NCBI RefSeq assembly: GCF_000765675.1
Contig: NZ_JRPA02000006.1
Location: 1 to 64,000, forward strand
DNA: 64,000 nt
DNA from: Helicobacter sp. MIT 05-5294
Lineage (GTDB): Bacteria; Campylobacterota; Campylobacteria; Campylobacterales; Helicobacteraceae
Direction: 5' to 3'
The notes beneath the pieces were generated by a model. It had not been told where the DNA came from and did no database searches. It saw only the letters and a list, made by a program, of their open reading frames with translations. Position numbers and translations under genes: made by a program. Of the stretch, positions 48,076 through 56,819 are shown piece after piece. Positions within the stretch are counted from its first letter, which is position 1. The number at the start of each line of letters is the position of its first letter.

Positions 48076-48302
48076 ATGCAAACAAATCCAAATCAAAAAA
48101 GCTACTTTTCCGCTCCAAACTCACACAGCGCGACATTGCAGGGATTCTGCAAATTGACACCAAAACGCTTTATAATTGGAAAAAGCGCAAACCCAACCTC
48201 TACCGCATTATTATGCTTGGTTTTAAGTTTGAAGAAATGCTAAATTTAAGCAAAAAACATTATGAGGAATTACTTGAAATTGAATCTACTCTTTCACAAT
48301 AG
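48076..48302 (+). pseudogene. Frameshifted small helix-turn-helix regulator
   Basis: ATG 48076, with aagga 9 bases upstream, opens a frame that after eight codons should change register at an A6 run (48095-48100). With one more A the product would be about 75 residues: KKLLFRSKLTQRDIAGILQ, then IDTKTLYNWKKRKPNLYRI, GFKFEEMLNLSKK and a Glu-rich end. This is a phage-repressor-like HTH found in small campylobacterote proteins. As written the frame is broken, either a real mutation, a slippage-based switch or a sequencing error. The 255 bases before it contain no clear gene. Confidence 0.62.
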
Positions 48303-48307
48303 CACAA

Positions 48308-48346
48308 AAGGATTCTACGAAAACCCAACAATTCAGTAGAATCCTT
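48308..48346. terminator. Hairpin after the helix-turn-helix remnant
   Basis: Arms AAGGATTCTAC (48308-48318) and GTAGAATCCTT (48336-48346) around a 17-base loop. T-rich sequence follows about 15 bases downstream, so it may be a terminator or a small structured element. Confidence 0.5.
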
Positions 48347-48458
48347 AAATACGATTCGTTTTTTATTATTTTACTTTAAGCTTATATTAATTTAATAAAA
48401 ATAGTCGTAAAATAACCATTTTATTTTTCTTAAATTTAACAATCTCAAGGAAAGCAAA

Positions 48459-50225
48459 ATGCGCAACATTATATTGTTTCTTGTTTTTGGTATTTTAGGG
48501 TATTTGTTTTATGAGTCTAGCTCGTTTTTAGGAGCTTGTTCTGGAATCGCAATCTTCCTCTATGGCGTAATGTGCCTCAAAAATGGCTTTAGCAACTTCA
48601 GCACCTTCATCGAACGCGTATTGAAAAAATGGGCAAACACCGCAACAAAAAGCTTGATTTTTGGCGCAATCTCTACGATGATTATGCAAAGTAGCGGACT
48701 TGTCTCCGTCCTTGCAATCTCGTTTTTAAGCGCAGGATTCATCACTTTAGGACAAGGAATCGGTATCATCTTTGGAGCGAATCTCGGCACAACAATCGTT
48801 GCATGGGTTATCGCAATTGCCGGAGTGAAGTTTGATATTTCCTCTATCACAATGCCTTTGTTGGTTTTTGGCGTGATTTTAAATCTCCAAAACTCCAAAA
48901 CCTCCAAAGCCTTTGGCTCAATCCTCTGCGGAATCGGATTTTTCTTTCTTGGAATCTCACTTGTTAAAAGCGGATTTAATGAGCTAAAAGACATTGTAGA
49001 TATTGCACAATATGGACATTTAAGCGGAATCTTGGGTGTTTCTTTGTTTGTGTTAATTGGGGTTGTGCTTACCGTGATTATGCAAAGCTCCAATGCAAGT
49101 TTGCTTGTCGCAATCACGATTTTAGCTGCTGGGCAAATGAGCTATGAAAACGCGCTTGGCTTTGCAATTGGTTCTAATATCGGTAGCACGGTTATGGCAA
49201 TCATCGGTTCTATTGGCACGAACATCACGGGCAAACGACTTGCCGCAGCGCATTTACTTTTCAATAGCGCGACAGCACTTGTTGCGGTTGTTTTCTTGCA
49301 TCAAATGATGTATGTCGTGCGCCTCTTTTGTGATTTTGTCGGAATCGCAAGTGATGATTATATCTTACAGCTCACCGCATTCCATACGCTTTTTAATATC
49401 GTTGGAATCGCGCTTATGATGCCTTTTATTGAAAGAATGGTTTGGTTGCTTGAAAAATACATTGTGGATAAAAAAGAAAAAGATTACGAACCAATCTATC
49501 TTAATTATTCTATTGTAGAATATCCAGATACTGCAATTGAAGCGTTAAAAAACGAAATGGAACATTTATATGATAACTGCTTTATGGTCCTCACTTATGC
49601 GATAGGATTCACACGCAAAGAGATTCATTCTAATACGCCATTTCGTGAGATTATCGCGCATAAAAAGCTTTATAGAAGAGAAGTGGATTTTGATAATTTT
49701 TACAAGAAAAACATTAAATACTTGTTTGATAAAATCTTTGATTTTGCAACCATTGCACAAACGCACACCAACGATAAAGAGCAGATGAATGAAATTGCAC
49801 ATATCAAAAATGCGGCGCGTAGGGCAGTGGAATCTATCCACCAGCTCAAAATGCTTTACCGCAATTTCAAAGACGCAACACAAACCAACAACGAGGCATT
49901 AAAAGAACTCTATAATGAAATGCGGATTGATTTGGCGGAACTTCTACGCAGTATTGAAAATTTAGAAAAAAGCTCCGATGAGAATATCCAGCTCATTCTA
50001 GCAAGTATTCGCAAAGGTTCTGCACTCCTAGACCAAGCCGATGACAATGCGATTAGCAAGATAGAAAAGCTCATCTTAGATAATAAAATCAGCGCAACAA
50101 ATGTTTCGTCTATTCTTAATGATATTGATACTGCCAACAAAGTTAGCAAAGACTTACTTGCGATGACACAACATCTCTATGCTGCATATTCCACACCAAG
50201 CCCAACTGCCAATCCCAAAGCCTAA
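48459..50225 (+). CDS. Na/Pi cotransporter family protein with PhoU-like tail
   Basis: 588 residues. The first 350 contain two inverted membrane repeats with the paired family signature, MIMQSSGLVSVLAISFL and VIMQSSNASLLVAITIL, the QSS motifs of NptA/PNaS transporters. Residues from about 370 to the end are helical and charged, like the PhoU-type domain attached to many bacterial members. It probably imports or exports phosphate with Na+. A hairpin at its end separates it from the convergent transglutaminase-like gene. Confidence 0.88.
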   Translation: MRNIILFLVFGILGYLFYESSSFLGACSGIAIFLYGVMCLKNGFSNFSTFIERVLKKWANTATKSLIFGAISTMIMQSSGLVSVLAISFLSAGFITLGQGIGIIFGANLGTTIVAWVIAIAGVKFDISSITMPLLVFGVILNLQNSKTSKAFGSILCGIGFFFLGISLVKSGFNELKDIVDIAQYGHLSGILGVSLFVLIGVVLTVIMQSSNASLLVAITILAAGQMSYENALGFAIGSNIGSTVMAIIGSIGTNITGKRLAAAHLLFNSATALVAVVFLHQMMYVVRLFCDFVGIASDDYILQLTAFHTLFNIVGIALMMPFIERMVWLLEKYIVDKKEKDYEPIYLNYSIVEYPDTAIEALKNEMEHLYDNCFMVLTYAIGFTRKEIHSNTPFREIIAHKKLYRREVDFDNFYKKNIKYLFDKIFDFATIAQTHTNDKEQMNEIAHIKNAARRAVESIHQLKMLYRNFKDATQTNNEALKELYNEMRIDLAELLRSIENLEKSSDENIQLILASIRKGSALLDQADDNAISKIEKLILDNKISATNVSSILNDIDTANKVSKDLLAMTQHLYAAYSTPSPTANPKA

Positions 50226-50238
50226 AAGGCTTGGGATT
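50211..50238. terminator. Bidirectional terminator between convergent genes
   Basis: AATCCCAAAGCCT pairs with AGGCTTGGGATT around a short AAA loop, with one bulged A. It overlaps the last codons of the Na/Pi gene and lies just downstream of the minus-strand gene ending at 50250. Confidence 0.65.
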
Positions 50239-50249
50239 CCACACAAATC

Positions 50250-51110
50250 TTATACAAACTGATAACGCGCGTCTTTTCTAATATCGTAAATTTCTGTCGC
50301 TTGTCCATTTTTGTTGTGCTTGAAATACAAAATAGGCGGCACAAAAGGATAGAATCCCATAAACATAAACCATTCTTTGTTGTATTTAAAAGTCGTGTGA
50401 TGATTGGCGTCAATTTGCGTTTGGATAAACTCCTCATATTCTTGCGTTTTATCTGTCCAAAACTCATTAGAAAAGAAGCTTAAAACCTTTCGTTTGCAAT
50501 AGGGATTGGCGATAATCTCTTGCACTCCGATATTAAAATAAACATTAAAAGTCGGGTCTAAAATCTGCCATTTCTCATCAATAAAAACTTCAACAAACCC
50601 ATGCGCCCAACCAAAAATATCACTATAACTTATCACGCGACTTTGGATTCCGAATTTTTCTAACAACATCTCTAGCGCATAGGGCTTCTGCCCACAATGC
50701 CCAAATTTCAGCTGCGTAAAGTAGTCTATCAAATCTTTAAGGCTAACTTTTTCCTCTACTCCTCTTGGTGTATAATGTTTGCTTTGGTGAATAAATACAT
50801 TGAGATAAAAAGCGAGGGAGAGGGCTTTTGAGATTCCGCGAGATTCTAATTCTTTTTCTAATTGTTTTTGTTTTTTGGCAAAATCCTTTTGCAAAGCCTC
50901 TAGCAAACTCTCCAAACTTTCTTGAAGTTTGGAGTTTGGAATCTTTGGCTTCTTTTTAGCGTCTAATTTATTGGGGGGGGGGGCAACTAAAGCATTCTTG
51001 AAGATTACCTTATCTAAATCAATGCGAAGCGGGAAATATTCCTGCACTTCAAAAGGTCTAATGCACGAAGAAGAATAATTGTATTGTCTTTTGGTATCAA
51101 TTTGATACAT
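50250..51110 (-). CDS. Phase-variable transglutaminase-like protein (ON as sequenced)
   Basis: 286 residues. A C-terminal transglutaminase-like fold has a complete triad: Cys139 (FGHCGQKPYAL), His170 (WAHGFVEVF) and Asp185 (ILDPTFNVY). No signal peptide is seen. A coiled, Lys/Glu-rich segment (KDFAKKQKQLEKELESRG) lies between the N-terminus and the domain. The gene is interrupted at codons 43-46 by a C11 run (VAPPPN), in frame as sequenced; gain or loss of one C would stop it. It lies one base before the stop-start junction with the upstream nucleotide-sugar dehydrogenase. A link to surface glycan is possible. Confidence 0.75.
   Translation of the reverse strand: MYQIDTKRQYNYSSSCIRPFEVQEYFPLRIDLDKVIFKNALVAPPPNKLDAKKKPKIPNSKLQESLESLLEALQKDFAKKQKQLEKELESRGISKALSLAFYLNVFIHQSKHYTPRGVEEKVSLKDLIDYFTQLKFGHCGQKPYALEMLLEKFGIQSRVISYSDIFGWAHGFVEVFIDEKWQILDPTFNVYFNIGVQEIIANPYCKRKVLSFFSNEFWTDKTQEYEEFIQTQIDANHHTTFKYNKEWFMFMGFYPFVPPILYFKHNKNGQATEIYDIRKDARYQFV
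50973..50983 (-). repeat. C11 homopolymer, phase-variation switch
   Basis: Eleven G on the plus strand, eleven C in the coding direction, inside codons 43-46 of the transglutaminase-like gene. The length keeps the frame open here. Confidence 0.82.
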
Positions 51111-51111
51111 T

Positions 51112-52365
51112 CTAAAGCCTCCCGCTTACTTGTTCTTTTGGCAAAATGCCTTTGAGGTCATAAACGACAACCTTACCGCGATGACTAAAATCTAGCGTTT
51201 TAAACTCATCGTGCGCGACTGCGATAATCACCGCTTGATAATCTTGCAATCTAAACTGCTCCATTTCTTGCAAAATCAAGCCATATTCTTTTTTGACCTC
51301 ATCGCTATTTGCCCATGGGTCATAAATCTCTACTTTGCATTCAAAATCTTGCAGCTCTCTTATCACATCTACCACGCGAGAATTACGAATATCCGGACAA
51401 TTTTCTTTGAAAGTAATGCCAAGAATCGCAACCTTGCCCCCAACGATTTGGTGCGCGTTTTTAATCATAAGCTTAATGACTCTTTCTGCGACAATCACGC
51501 CCATATTGTCGTTAATATGTCTTCCCGCTAGAATCACTTGTGAATGATAACCTAGAGATTCCGCTTTGTGCGTGAGATAATAAGGATCTACGCCGATACA
51601 ATGCCCTCCAACAAGACCGGGGCGAAAGGGCAAGAAATTCCATTTGCTTCCCGCAGCTTCTAACACTTCTAAAGTATCAATTCCTAAGCGTTCAAAAATC
51701 AAGGCAAGTTCATTGACAAAAGCAATATTAATATCGCGTTGGGAGTTTTCAATCACTTTTGCAGCCTCTGCCACCTTGATACTCGGAGCTTTATGCGTCC
51801 CTGCAGTGATAATACTCTCATAAAGAGCATTCACTTCCTCTGCGATTTGAGGTGTAGAACCGCTCGTTACTTTTTTGATATTAGGCAAACGATGCGTTTT
51901 ATCTCCCGGATTAATGCGTTCAGGAGAATATCCACAAAAGAAATCTACATTGAATTTCAACCCACTCACTTCTTCTAAAATCGGCACACAATCCTCTTCT
52001 GTGCAGCCGGGATAAACCGTGCTTTCATAAATCACAATATCGCCTTTTTTAAGCACTTTTCCAACACTGCTAGAAGCTTTTTGGAGCGGTGTTAAATCCG
52101 GCTTGTTAAACCGGTCAATCGGGGTTGGCACGGTAACGATGAAAATTTGCGCTTCTTTTAAATCCTCTAAATTCGTCGTAAAATGCAAATTTTTAGCATT
52201 TTTTAGCTCCGATTCTTCCACCTCTAGCGTTCTATCATAGCCATTTTTCAGTTCTTCAATCCGCTTTTGAAAAATATCAAATCCAAAGACTTTATAGGTT
52301 TTCCCAAACTCCACAGCTAAGGGCAAACCAACATATCCGAGTCCAATCACAGCAAGAGTTTTCAT
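51112..52365 (-). CDS. UDP-HexNAc 6-dehydrogenase (TviB/WbpA type)
   Basis: 417 residues. NAD loop VIGLGYVGLPLAVEFGK at the N-terminus, TVPTPIDRFNKPDL and ESTVYPGCTEE in the middle, and the catalytic Cys in GGHCIGVDPYYLTHKAESLGY (GGHCIGVDPYY). The pattern fits UDP-N-acetylglucosamine/galactosamine dehydrogenases that make uronic-acid sugars for surface polysaccharide, rather than UDP-glucose dehydrogenase. The transglutaminase-like gene follows with a one-base gap. No other polysaccharide gene is adjacent; the glycosyltransferase locus is at the far end of the window. Confidence 0.88.
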   Translation of the reverse strand: MKTLAVIGLGYVGLPLAVEFGKTYKVFGFDIFQKRIEELKNGYDRTLEVEESELKNAKNLHFTTNLEDLKEAQIFIVTVPTPIDRFNKPDLTPLQKASSSVGKVLKKGDIVIYESTVYPGCTEEDCVPILEEVSGLKFNVDFFCGYSPERINPGDKTHRLPNIKKVTSGSTPQIAEEVNALYESIITAGTHKAPSIKVAEAAKVIENSQRDINIAFVNELALIFERLGIDTLEVLEAAGSKWNFLPFRPGLVGGHCIGVDPYYLTHKAESLGYHSQVILAGRHINDNMGVIVAERVIKLMIKNAHQIVGGKVAILGITFKENCPDIRNSRVVDVIRELQDFECKVEIYDPWANSDEVKKEYGLILQEMEQFRLQDYQAVIIAVAHDEFKTLDFSHRGKVVVYDLKGILPKEQVSGRL

Positions 52366-52499
52366 TTCTTTCCTTATTATGCAAATTTTGACAAAATTTT
52401 ATCCACATTTTCTAAATACATTCTAAACCTTTGGCAAATCTTTTGGGATTGTGCGCTTACGAGACTTAAAGTAAAATATGGAATCTTTAAAAAACAAAT

Positions 52500-52626
52500 T
52501 TTTAGATTCTACATTTAAAAATACGAAGCAAGAGAAAGCCACCTTAATTTGCTCCCATTCCCGCAAAGAATCACGACAATGGGGCAAATATTTCCTTATT
52601 GCCTCTTGATTTTCAAATGCAGAATC
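52500..52626 (+). repeat. Degenerate intergenic repeat, copy B
   Basis: Second copy of the repeat at 45536-45664, in the same orientation, filling most of the gap between moeA and the nucleotide-sugar dehydrogenase. No open reading frame. Confidence 0.6.
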
Positions 52627-53859
52627 TCAATTGATAAAATCCGCCTCTTTAACGCCAAAATCCATTTTATAGGGCAAAACTTTCAACCATTGCCCTTTTG
52701 TAATAGAATCGCAAGTTTCACCAAAAATCACCAAAGCATTACCCAAAGCCATAGGAGTAACTTCCCCAGAACCATATTTGCCATCTTTTACAAAATGCAC
52801 ACAATCTTCTTGAATCTTGACTAAACTCGCCTCTGTGCGCGTTTTGCGCTTTAGATCTTGCGCGACTTTTAGCATAATAAATTGCGGATAGTAAGCGTTT
52901 GCTCCGCTTAATTGACGCAAAAATGGCACAATGAGCAAACGCAACAAAACCGCCCCTGCCAATGGATTTCCGGGCAATGCAACGATAAATTTAGAATCCA
53001 GTTTGGCGACCATTAGAGGTTTGCCGGGTTTGATTTGCACCCCGTCTATTACCATTTGTGCGCCACATTCCTTAAGAACTTCTCGCATAAAATCCGCCTC
53101 GCCTTTACTTGCTCCCCCACTTGTAAAAATCACATCACTTGGAATCCCTAACGCTTCTTTAATGGCTTGGCGATTATCCGCAAGGATTCCTCCATAAGAG
53201 CTTTTAAATCCATAACTCTTTAAAATCGCAGCAATCATTGTCGCATTGGAATTAAAAATCCGCGCAGAATCGGATTGCTCCCAAATCTCTTGCAGCTCAT
53301 CTCCACTTGCAAAAATACTAATCTTCAAAGGCACAAAAGTTTTCAAATAACTTATACCTTGTGTTGCAAGCAGGGTTAAACAATCCGCATTTAAATCATC
53401 TCCTTTTTCTAGCAATCTTGCACCCTTTGTGATTTCCTCACCACATTTGCGGATATTTGCACCCTTTTTTAGATTCTGTGGCGCGAGAATTTGCTTAGTA
53501 TTTTGGAATCCCCCCTCAATCTCTTCAAAAGGCACGACACAATCAGCACCATTAGGGATTTTCGCACCTGTCATAATTTTCACACATTCCAAATCTCCCA
53601 AAGCTGCTTCCGCACAATCCCCCGCGAAAATAGTCTTTTGAATCTTTAGCGTTTTTCCCGCATCACTCGTTTTTAGCGCGTAGCCGTCCATTGCGGAGTT
53701 ATCAAAACTTGGCAAAGATTTCTCTACATACACTTCTTCTGCTAAAATCCTATCAAGCGCACTTAAAAGCGGCAAAACCTCTGTTTGCAAAAAGAATCCC
53801 TGTGCGGCTTTATGCAACGAATCCATAGAATCCCTGATACTCTTAGCTTTATCACTCAT
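52627..53859 (-). CDS. moeA: Molybdopterin molybdenumtransferase
   Basis: 410 residues. Typical MoeA features in order: LPSFDNSAMDGYAL, MTGAKIPNGADCVVPFEE, SGDEL, FTSGGASKGEADFMREVL (split at the loop) and LPGNPLAGAVLLRL. It inserts molybdate into molybdopterin, needed for formate dehydrogenase and similar enzymes. It lies next to the selenocysteine genes, which fits a formate-dehydrogenase supply role. Ribosome site aaggag (cctcctta on the plus strand). Confidence 0.94.
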   Translation of the reverse strand: MSDKAKSIRDSMDSLHKAAQGFFLQTEVLPLLSALDRILAEEVYVEKSLPSFDNSAMDGYALKTSDAGKTLKIQKTIFAGDCAEAALGDLECVKIMTGAKIPNGADCVVPFEEIEGGFQNTKQILAPQNLKKGANIRKCGEEITKGARLLEKGDDLNADCLTLLATQGISYLKTFVPLKISIFASGDELQEIWEQSDSARIFNSNATMIAAILKSYGFKSSYGGILADNRQAIKEALGIPSDVIFTSGGASKGEADFMREVLKECGAQMVIDGVQIKPGKPLMVAKLDSKFIVALPGNPLAGAVLLRLLIVPFLRQLSGANAYYPQFIMLKVAQDLKRKTRTEASLVKIQEDCVHFVKDGKYGSGEVTPMALGNALVIFGETCDSITKGQWLKVLPYKMDFGVKEADFIN

Positions 53860-53890
53860 CTTTGCCTCCTTAGCCTAAATCTCTAAACTC

Positions 53891-54940
53891 TTATCCCAGA
53901 CTTCTTAATTGCGAATACTTCATTGCGATTTTTTGCGCAATCTGTGAAATCAAACTAGGCGCAATATCCAAAAAACTAAGACTTAATAATTCTCTAGATT
54001 GTTCCTCGCTATAACCCATTTGGCGCAAAACAAACGAAGGACTTGCGAAGCCAAAAAGGCATTCTTGCCCATTGATAAGGTGGATTCCATCAAACAACAA
54101 GCTTTGAATGAGATTCCGCGCTTTTATGCCTTTAAGCCCCAATGGCAAGGTGTTTTCGGGAGATTGATAAAACGCATAGCAACATTCGTTGAATCCTAAT
54201 TTTTCCAAATTTACCCGCAAAGTATCCAAAAACACGCGTGATAAGTCGTTTTGGAATCGGCTTTGGCCAGTTTTTTTCTTCTCTTGTTGCGCAATAATGG
54301 CTTGTCTAAAAACCGCATAGAGATTTTGAATCTCCAAATACACACTAGAGATTCCATAAAAATCTTGCGCATTAGAAGCAAGAATGCCAAAAGGACGCAA
54401 AAGCCCTAAATTTTCGCCATTAAGCAACATAATATCCGCCTTTGGTAAAGGCAAATTCAAAGCAAACGCATAGCTCACATCTACCACTTTTAATACACGC
54501 ATAGGCAGGGATTCCAAAGAATTAAGCGTCAAAATATCTTCATTTAAAAGTGGCATAATAAAACAATCCGCGCCCCAATCCAACGCCTCATCAATGGAAT
54601 CTTGCGTAATGCTTCCACTTGCAAAATCAGGCAAAAGCGGAAAAATCTCATCTTTGTTTGGTGATTGCAAATACGCCGCATAAAGCATATTATGAGAAGA
54701 AAGTGCAAGGGCGACATGATAATATTTGCAAAGATTGCCAAGCAAAAAATAAAAAGATTCCAAACTAAAACTAAAAGGACGCGCGATTTTCGCCCCCAAA
54801 ACTTCACAAAGTTCAGCATTTTCTTGGGCAATCTTTTGGGATTGCGTGGGGGTGATAGCTTGATAATTCACGCTTTTTGCCTGAATCAAACTTTGGTTTA
54901 ATGCGACATTTAAAGGCGGATTCTGTAATCTATCCAGCAT
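53891..54940 (-). CDS. NifS-like protein lacking the PLP lysine, in the sel cluster
   Basis: About 349 residues with the fold pattern of class V aminotransferases/cysteine desulfurases: VALALSSHNMLYAAYL, VLKVVDVSYAFALNLPL and KADIMLLNGENLGLLRPFGIL. In active enzymes the last segment reads SxHK with the PLP lysine; here it is NGEN, with Asn177 in place of Lys. It probably cannot form the cofactor aldimine. It is between selB and moeA on the same strand, so a role in selenium or sulfur handling is inferred. ATG 54940 is preceded by gggag; a TTG four codons upstream overlaps that site. Confidence 0.72.
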   Translation of the reverse strand: MLDRLQNPPLNVALNQSLIQAKSVNYQAITPTQSQKIAQENAELCEVLGAKIARPFSFSLESFYFLLGNLCKYYHVALALSSHNMLYAAYLQSPNKDEIFPLLPDFASGSITQDSIDEALDWGADCFIMPLLNEDILTLNSLESLPMRVLKVVDVSYAFALNLPLPKADIMLLNGENLGLLRPFGILASNAQDFYGISSVYLEIQNLYAVFRQAIIAQQEKKKTGQSRFQNDLSRVFLDTLRVNLEKLGFNECCYAFYQSPENTLPLGLKGIKARNLIQSLLFDGIHLINGQECLFGFASPSFVLRQMGYSEEQSRELLSLSFLDIAPSLISQIAQKIAMKYSQLRSLG

Positions 54941-54967
54941 TTTAGCTCCCAATCTTTCTTCAATTAA

Positions 54968-56806
54968 TCATCTAAAAGTTCGTTTGCCATCGGTATTTAC
55001 AATATCACCAAAACTATCCAAATAATCCAAATAGGCAATCAAATACTTACGACTAAGATTAAAATGTTGCTTGAAATTTCCCAAATCCAAATAGCCCTCT
55101 TGCTCTATGATTTTACGCATACGCTCTAGCAAATTCGCCAAAACATCGCTACAAATAAACAACTTATGGTTAAGGCGCACGATTTTTTTCTCGCGCGTTA
55201 GGCGTTTAAACATAGAATCCCCTGTTTGCCTATCAATATCCAAATTATCATAAAGATTATAAGGCGCAATAGGTTGGAATCCCTGACTTTGCAAAGTCTG
55301 ATAAATTGTATGATAGAAATAATCCTCAACCTTTTGCGTATTCTCTCCATTAAGCCCTAAATTGTTTTGTGGGGAAATATAAAAGGAATCCGCCTTGTTT
55401 AACGCGCCCTCGTCAAGCATTTCTTCTAATACGCTTTTGGCAAACTCCTCTGCAATCCAGCTTTGCTTTTGACTTAAAAGCGTCGCACTCAAAAGTGCGT
55501 TGGGATTCTTGGATAAAACTTTTAAAATCGCTTCTTTGACGATTTCTCTAGCCTTTTTTGGATAGGCAATCAATTCTTTTTGGCACACAAAGCATTGTGG
55601 AATCTCTGATGCGATTCTTAATCCCATCGTTTGCGAAATCCCAAATCTCTGCACCGAGCTAATCAGCCCAAAGCCTCTTTTGTGTGCTTGAAGCAAAAGT
55701 GTAAATGCACCCTTGAAATCGCCCTTGCTTAGCATTTCTAAATACTCTAGCTTTTGTGATTTTTTCATCGGATCTACAATCGAGCTTAGGATTCTGCCTC
55801 CGCCTAAAGTCTGCTTGTCATCGCGTAAAATGAATTTTTCATCAAACATTCCAAAAATTGGAATCGTAGTTTTTAGGGTTGCAAATTTTTTATTTGCGTC
55901 TAAAAATAACACGCGCGCATCGCAACGCATTGCCCCAATAAATAACTGCACTTGGGCATTGTGTTCTATTTTTTCAAACGCACGAATCTCTACTTCTATG
56001 CTATCAAACCCGCGCAAATATCCCTTTTTGGTAAGCAAATCTCCGCGCTTAATTTCTTGATGTGAAACGCCGCTTAGATTGATTGCCACACGCGCTCCAT
56101 TGGGGGCGATAGTTTGGGATTCTCCATGCACTTGCAGATTCTTGATTCCAAGCACTCTTCCAAGCTGTGCGCACCATATTTTTTCACCCACACTCAAATC
56201 CCCGTCCATCAATGTGCCACTCACGACACAACCCGCGCCCTTAATCACAAACGCACGGTCAATATAATAGCGGAAAAATCCTAAGTCTTTATGCGCCTTT
56301 TTAGGTAGTGCGAAAAGCGTCTCTTGCAAGTTTTGAATGCTTTGCTTATCATAAATAGAACATTGCAGAATCTCAAAACGCAGATTAGGAAATTTTTCAA
56401 AAAGCTCTTTGACTTGCTCTTTGACTTGCTCAATCCTTGCACAATCCACCAAATCTGTCTTACTTAACACAACGATGAAATCCGTGATTCCAAGCAAATA
56501 AGCGATTCTTAAATGCTCTAAAGTTTGTGGCATAATGCCCTCATTTGCCGCAACAAGAAGCATTGCATAATCTATGCCAAATGCCCCAGCAATCATATTT
56601 TTAACCAATTTTTCGTGTCCGGGAACATCAATGAAAGAAATGTTTTTGTCTTCGCGACTTAGATTAGAAAAGCTCAAATCTAGCGTAATGCCTCTTTCTT
56701 TTTCTTGCTCAAAACTATCTCCCCAAAACCCGTTTAGTGCGGCGATTAAACTTGTTTTACCATGATCAATATGTCCCATTGCACCGATAATCAAATTTTC
56801 TTGCAT
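54968..56806 (-). CDS. selB: Selenocysteine-specific elongation factor
   Basis: 612 residues. The N-terminal GTPase has G1 GAMGHIDHGKT, G3 DVPGHEKLV and G4 SKTD, followed by EF-Tu-like beta-barrels and a C-terminal set of winged helices (LTREKKIVRLNHKLFICSD, then FNLSRKYLIAYLDYLDSFG in parts) that binds the SECIS hairpin. It delivers Sec-tRNA to UGA codons. It lies 13 bases after selA on the same strand. No selC tRNA was found nearby. Confidence 0.94.
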   Translation of the reverse strand: MQENLIIGAMGHIDHGKTSLIAALNGFWGDSFEQEKERGITLDLSFSNLSREDKNISFIDVPGHEKLVKNMIAGAFGIDYAMLLVAANEGIMPQTLEHLRIAYLLGITDFIVVLSKTDLVDCARIEQVKEQVKELFEKFPNLRFEILQCSIYDKQSIQNLQETLFALPKKAHKDLGFFRYYIDRAFVIKGAGCVVSGTLMDGDLSVGEKIWCAQLGRVLGIKNLQVHGESQTIAPNGARVAINLSGVSHQEIKRGDLLTKKGYLRGFDSIEVEIRAFEKIEHNAQVQLFIGAMRCDARVLFLDANKKFATLKTTIPIFGMFDEKFILRDDKQTLGGGRILSSIVDPMKKSQKLEYLEMLSKGDFKGAFTLLLQAHKRGFGLISSVQRFGISQTMGLRIASEIPQCFVCQKELIAYPKKAREIVKEAILKVLSKNPNALLSATLLSQKQSWIAEEFAKSVLEEMLDEGALNKADSFYISPQNNLGLNGENTQKVEDYFYHTIYQTLQSQGFQPIAPYNLYDNLDIDRQTGDSMFKRLTREKKIVRLNHKLFICSDVLANLLERMRKIIEQEGYLDLGNFKQHFNLSRKYLIAYLDYLDSFGDIVNTDGKRTFR

Positions 56807-56819
56807 TCTTTTCCTTATT

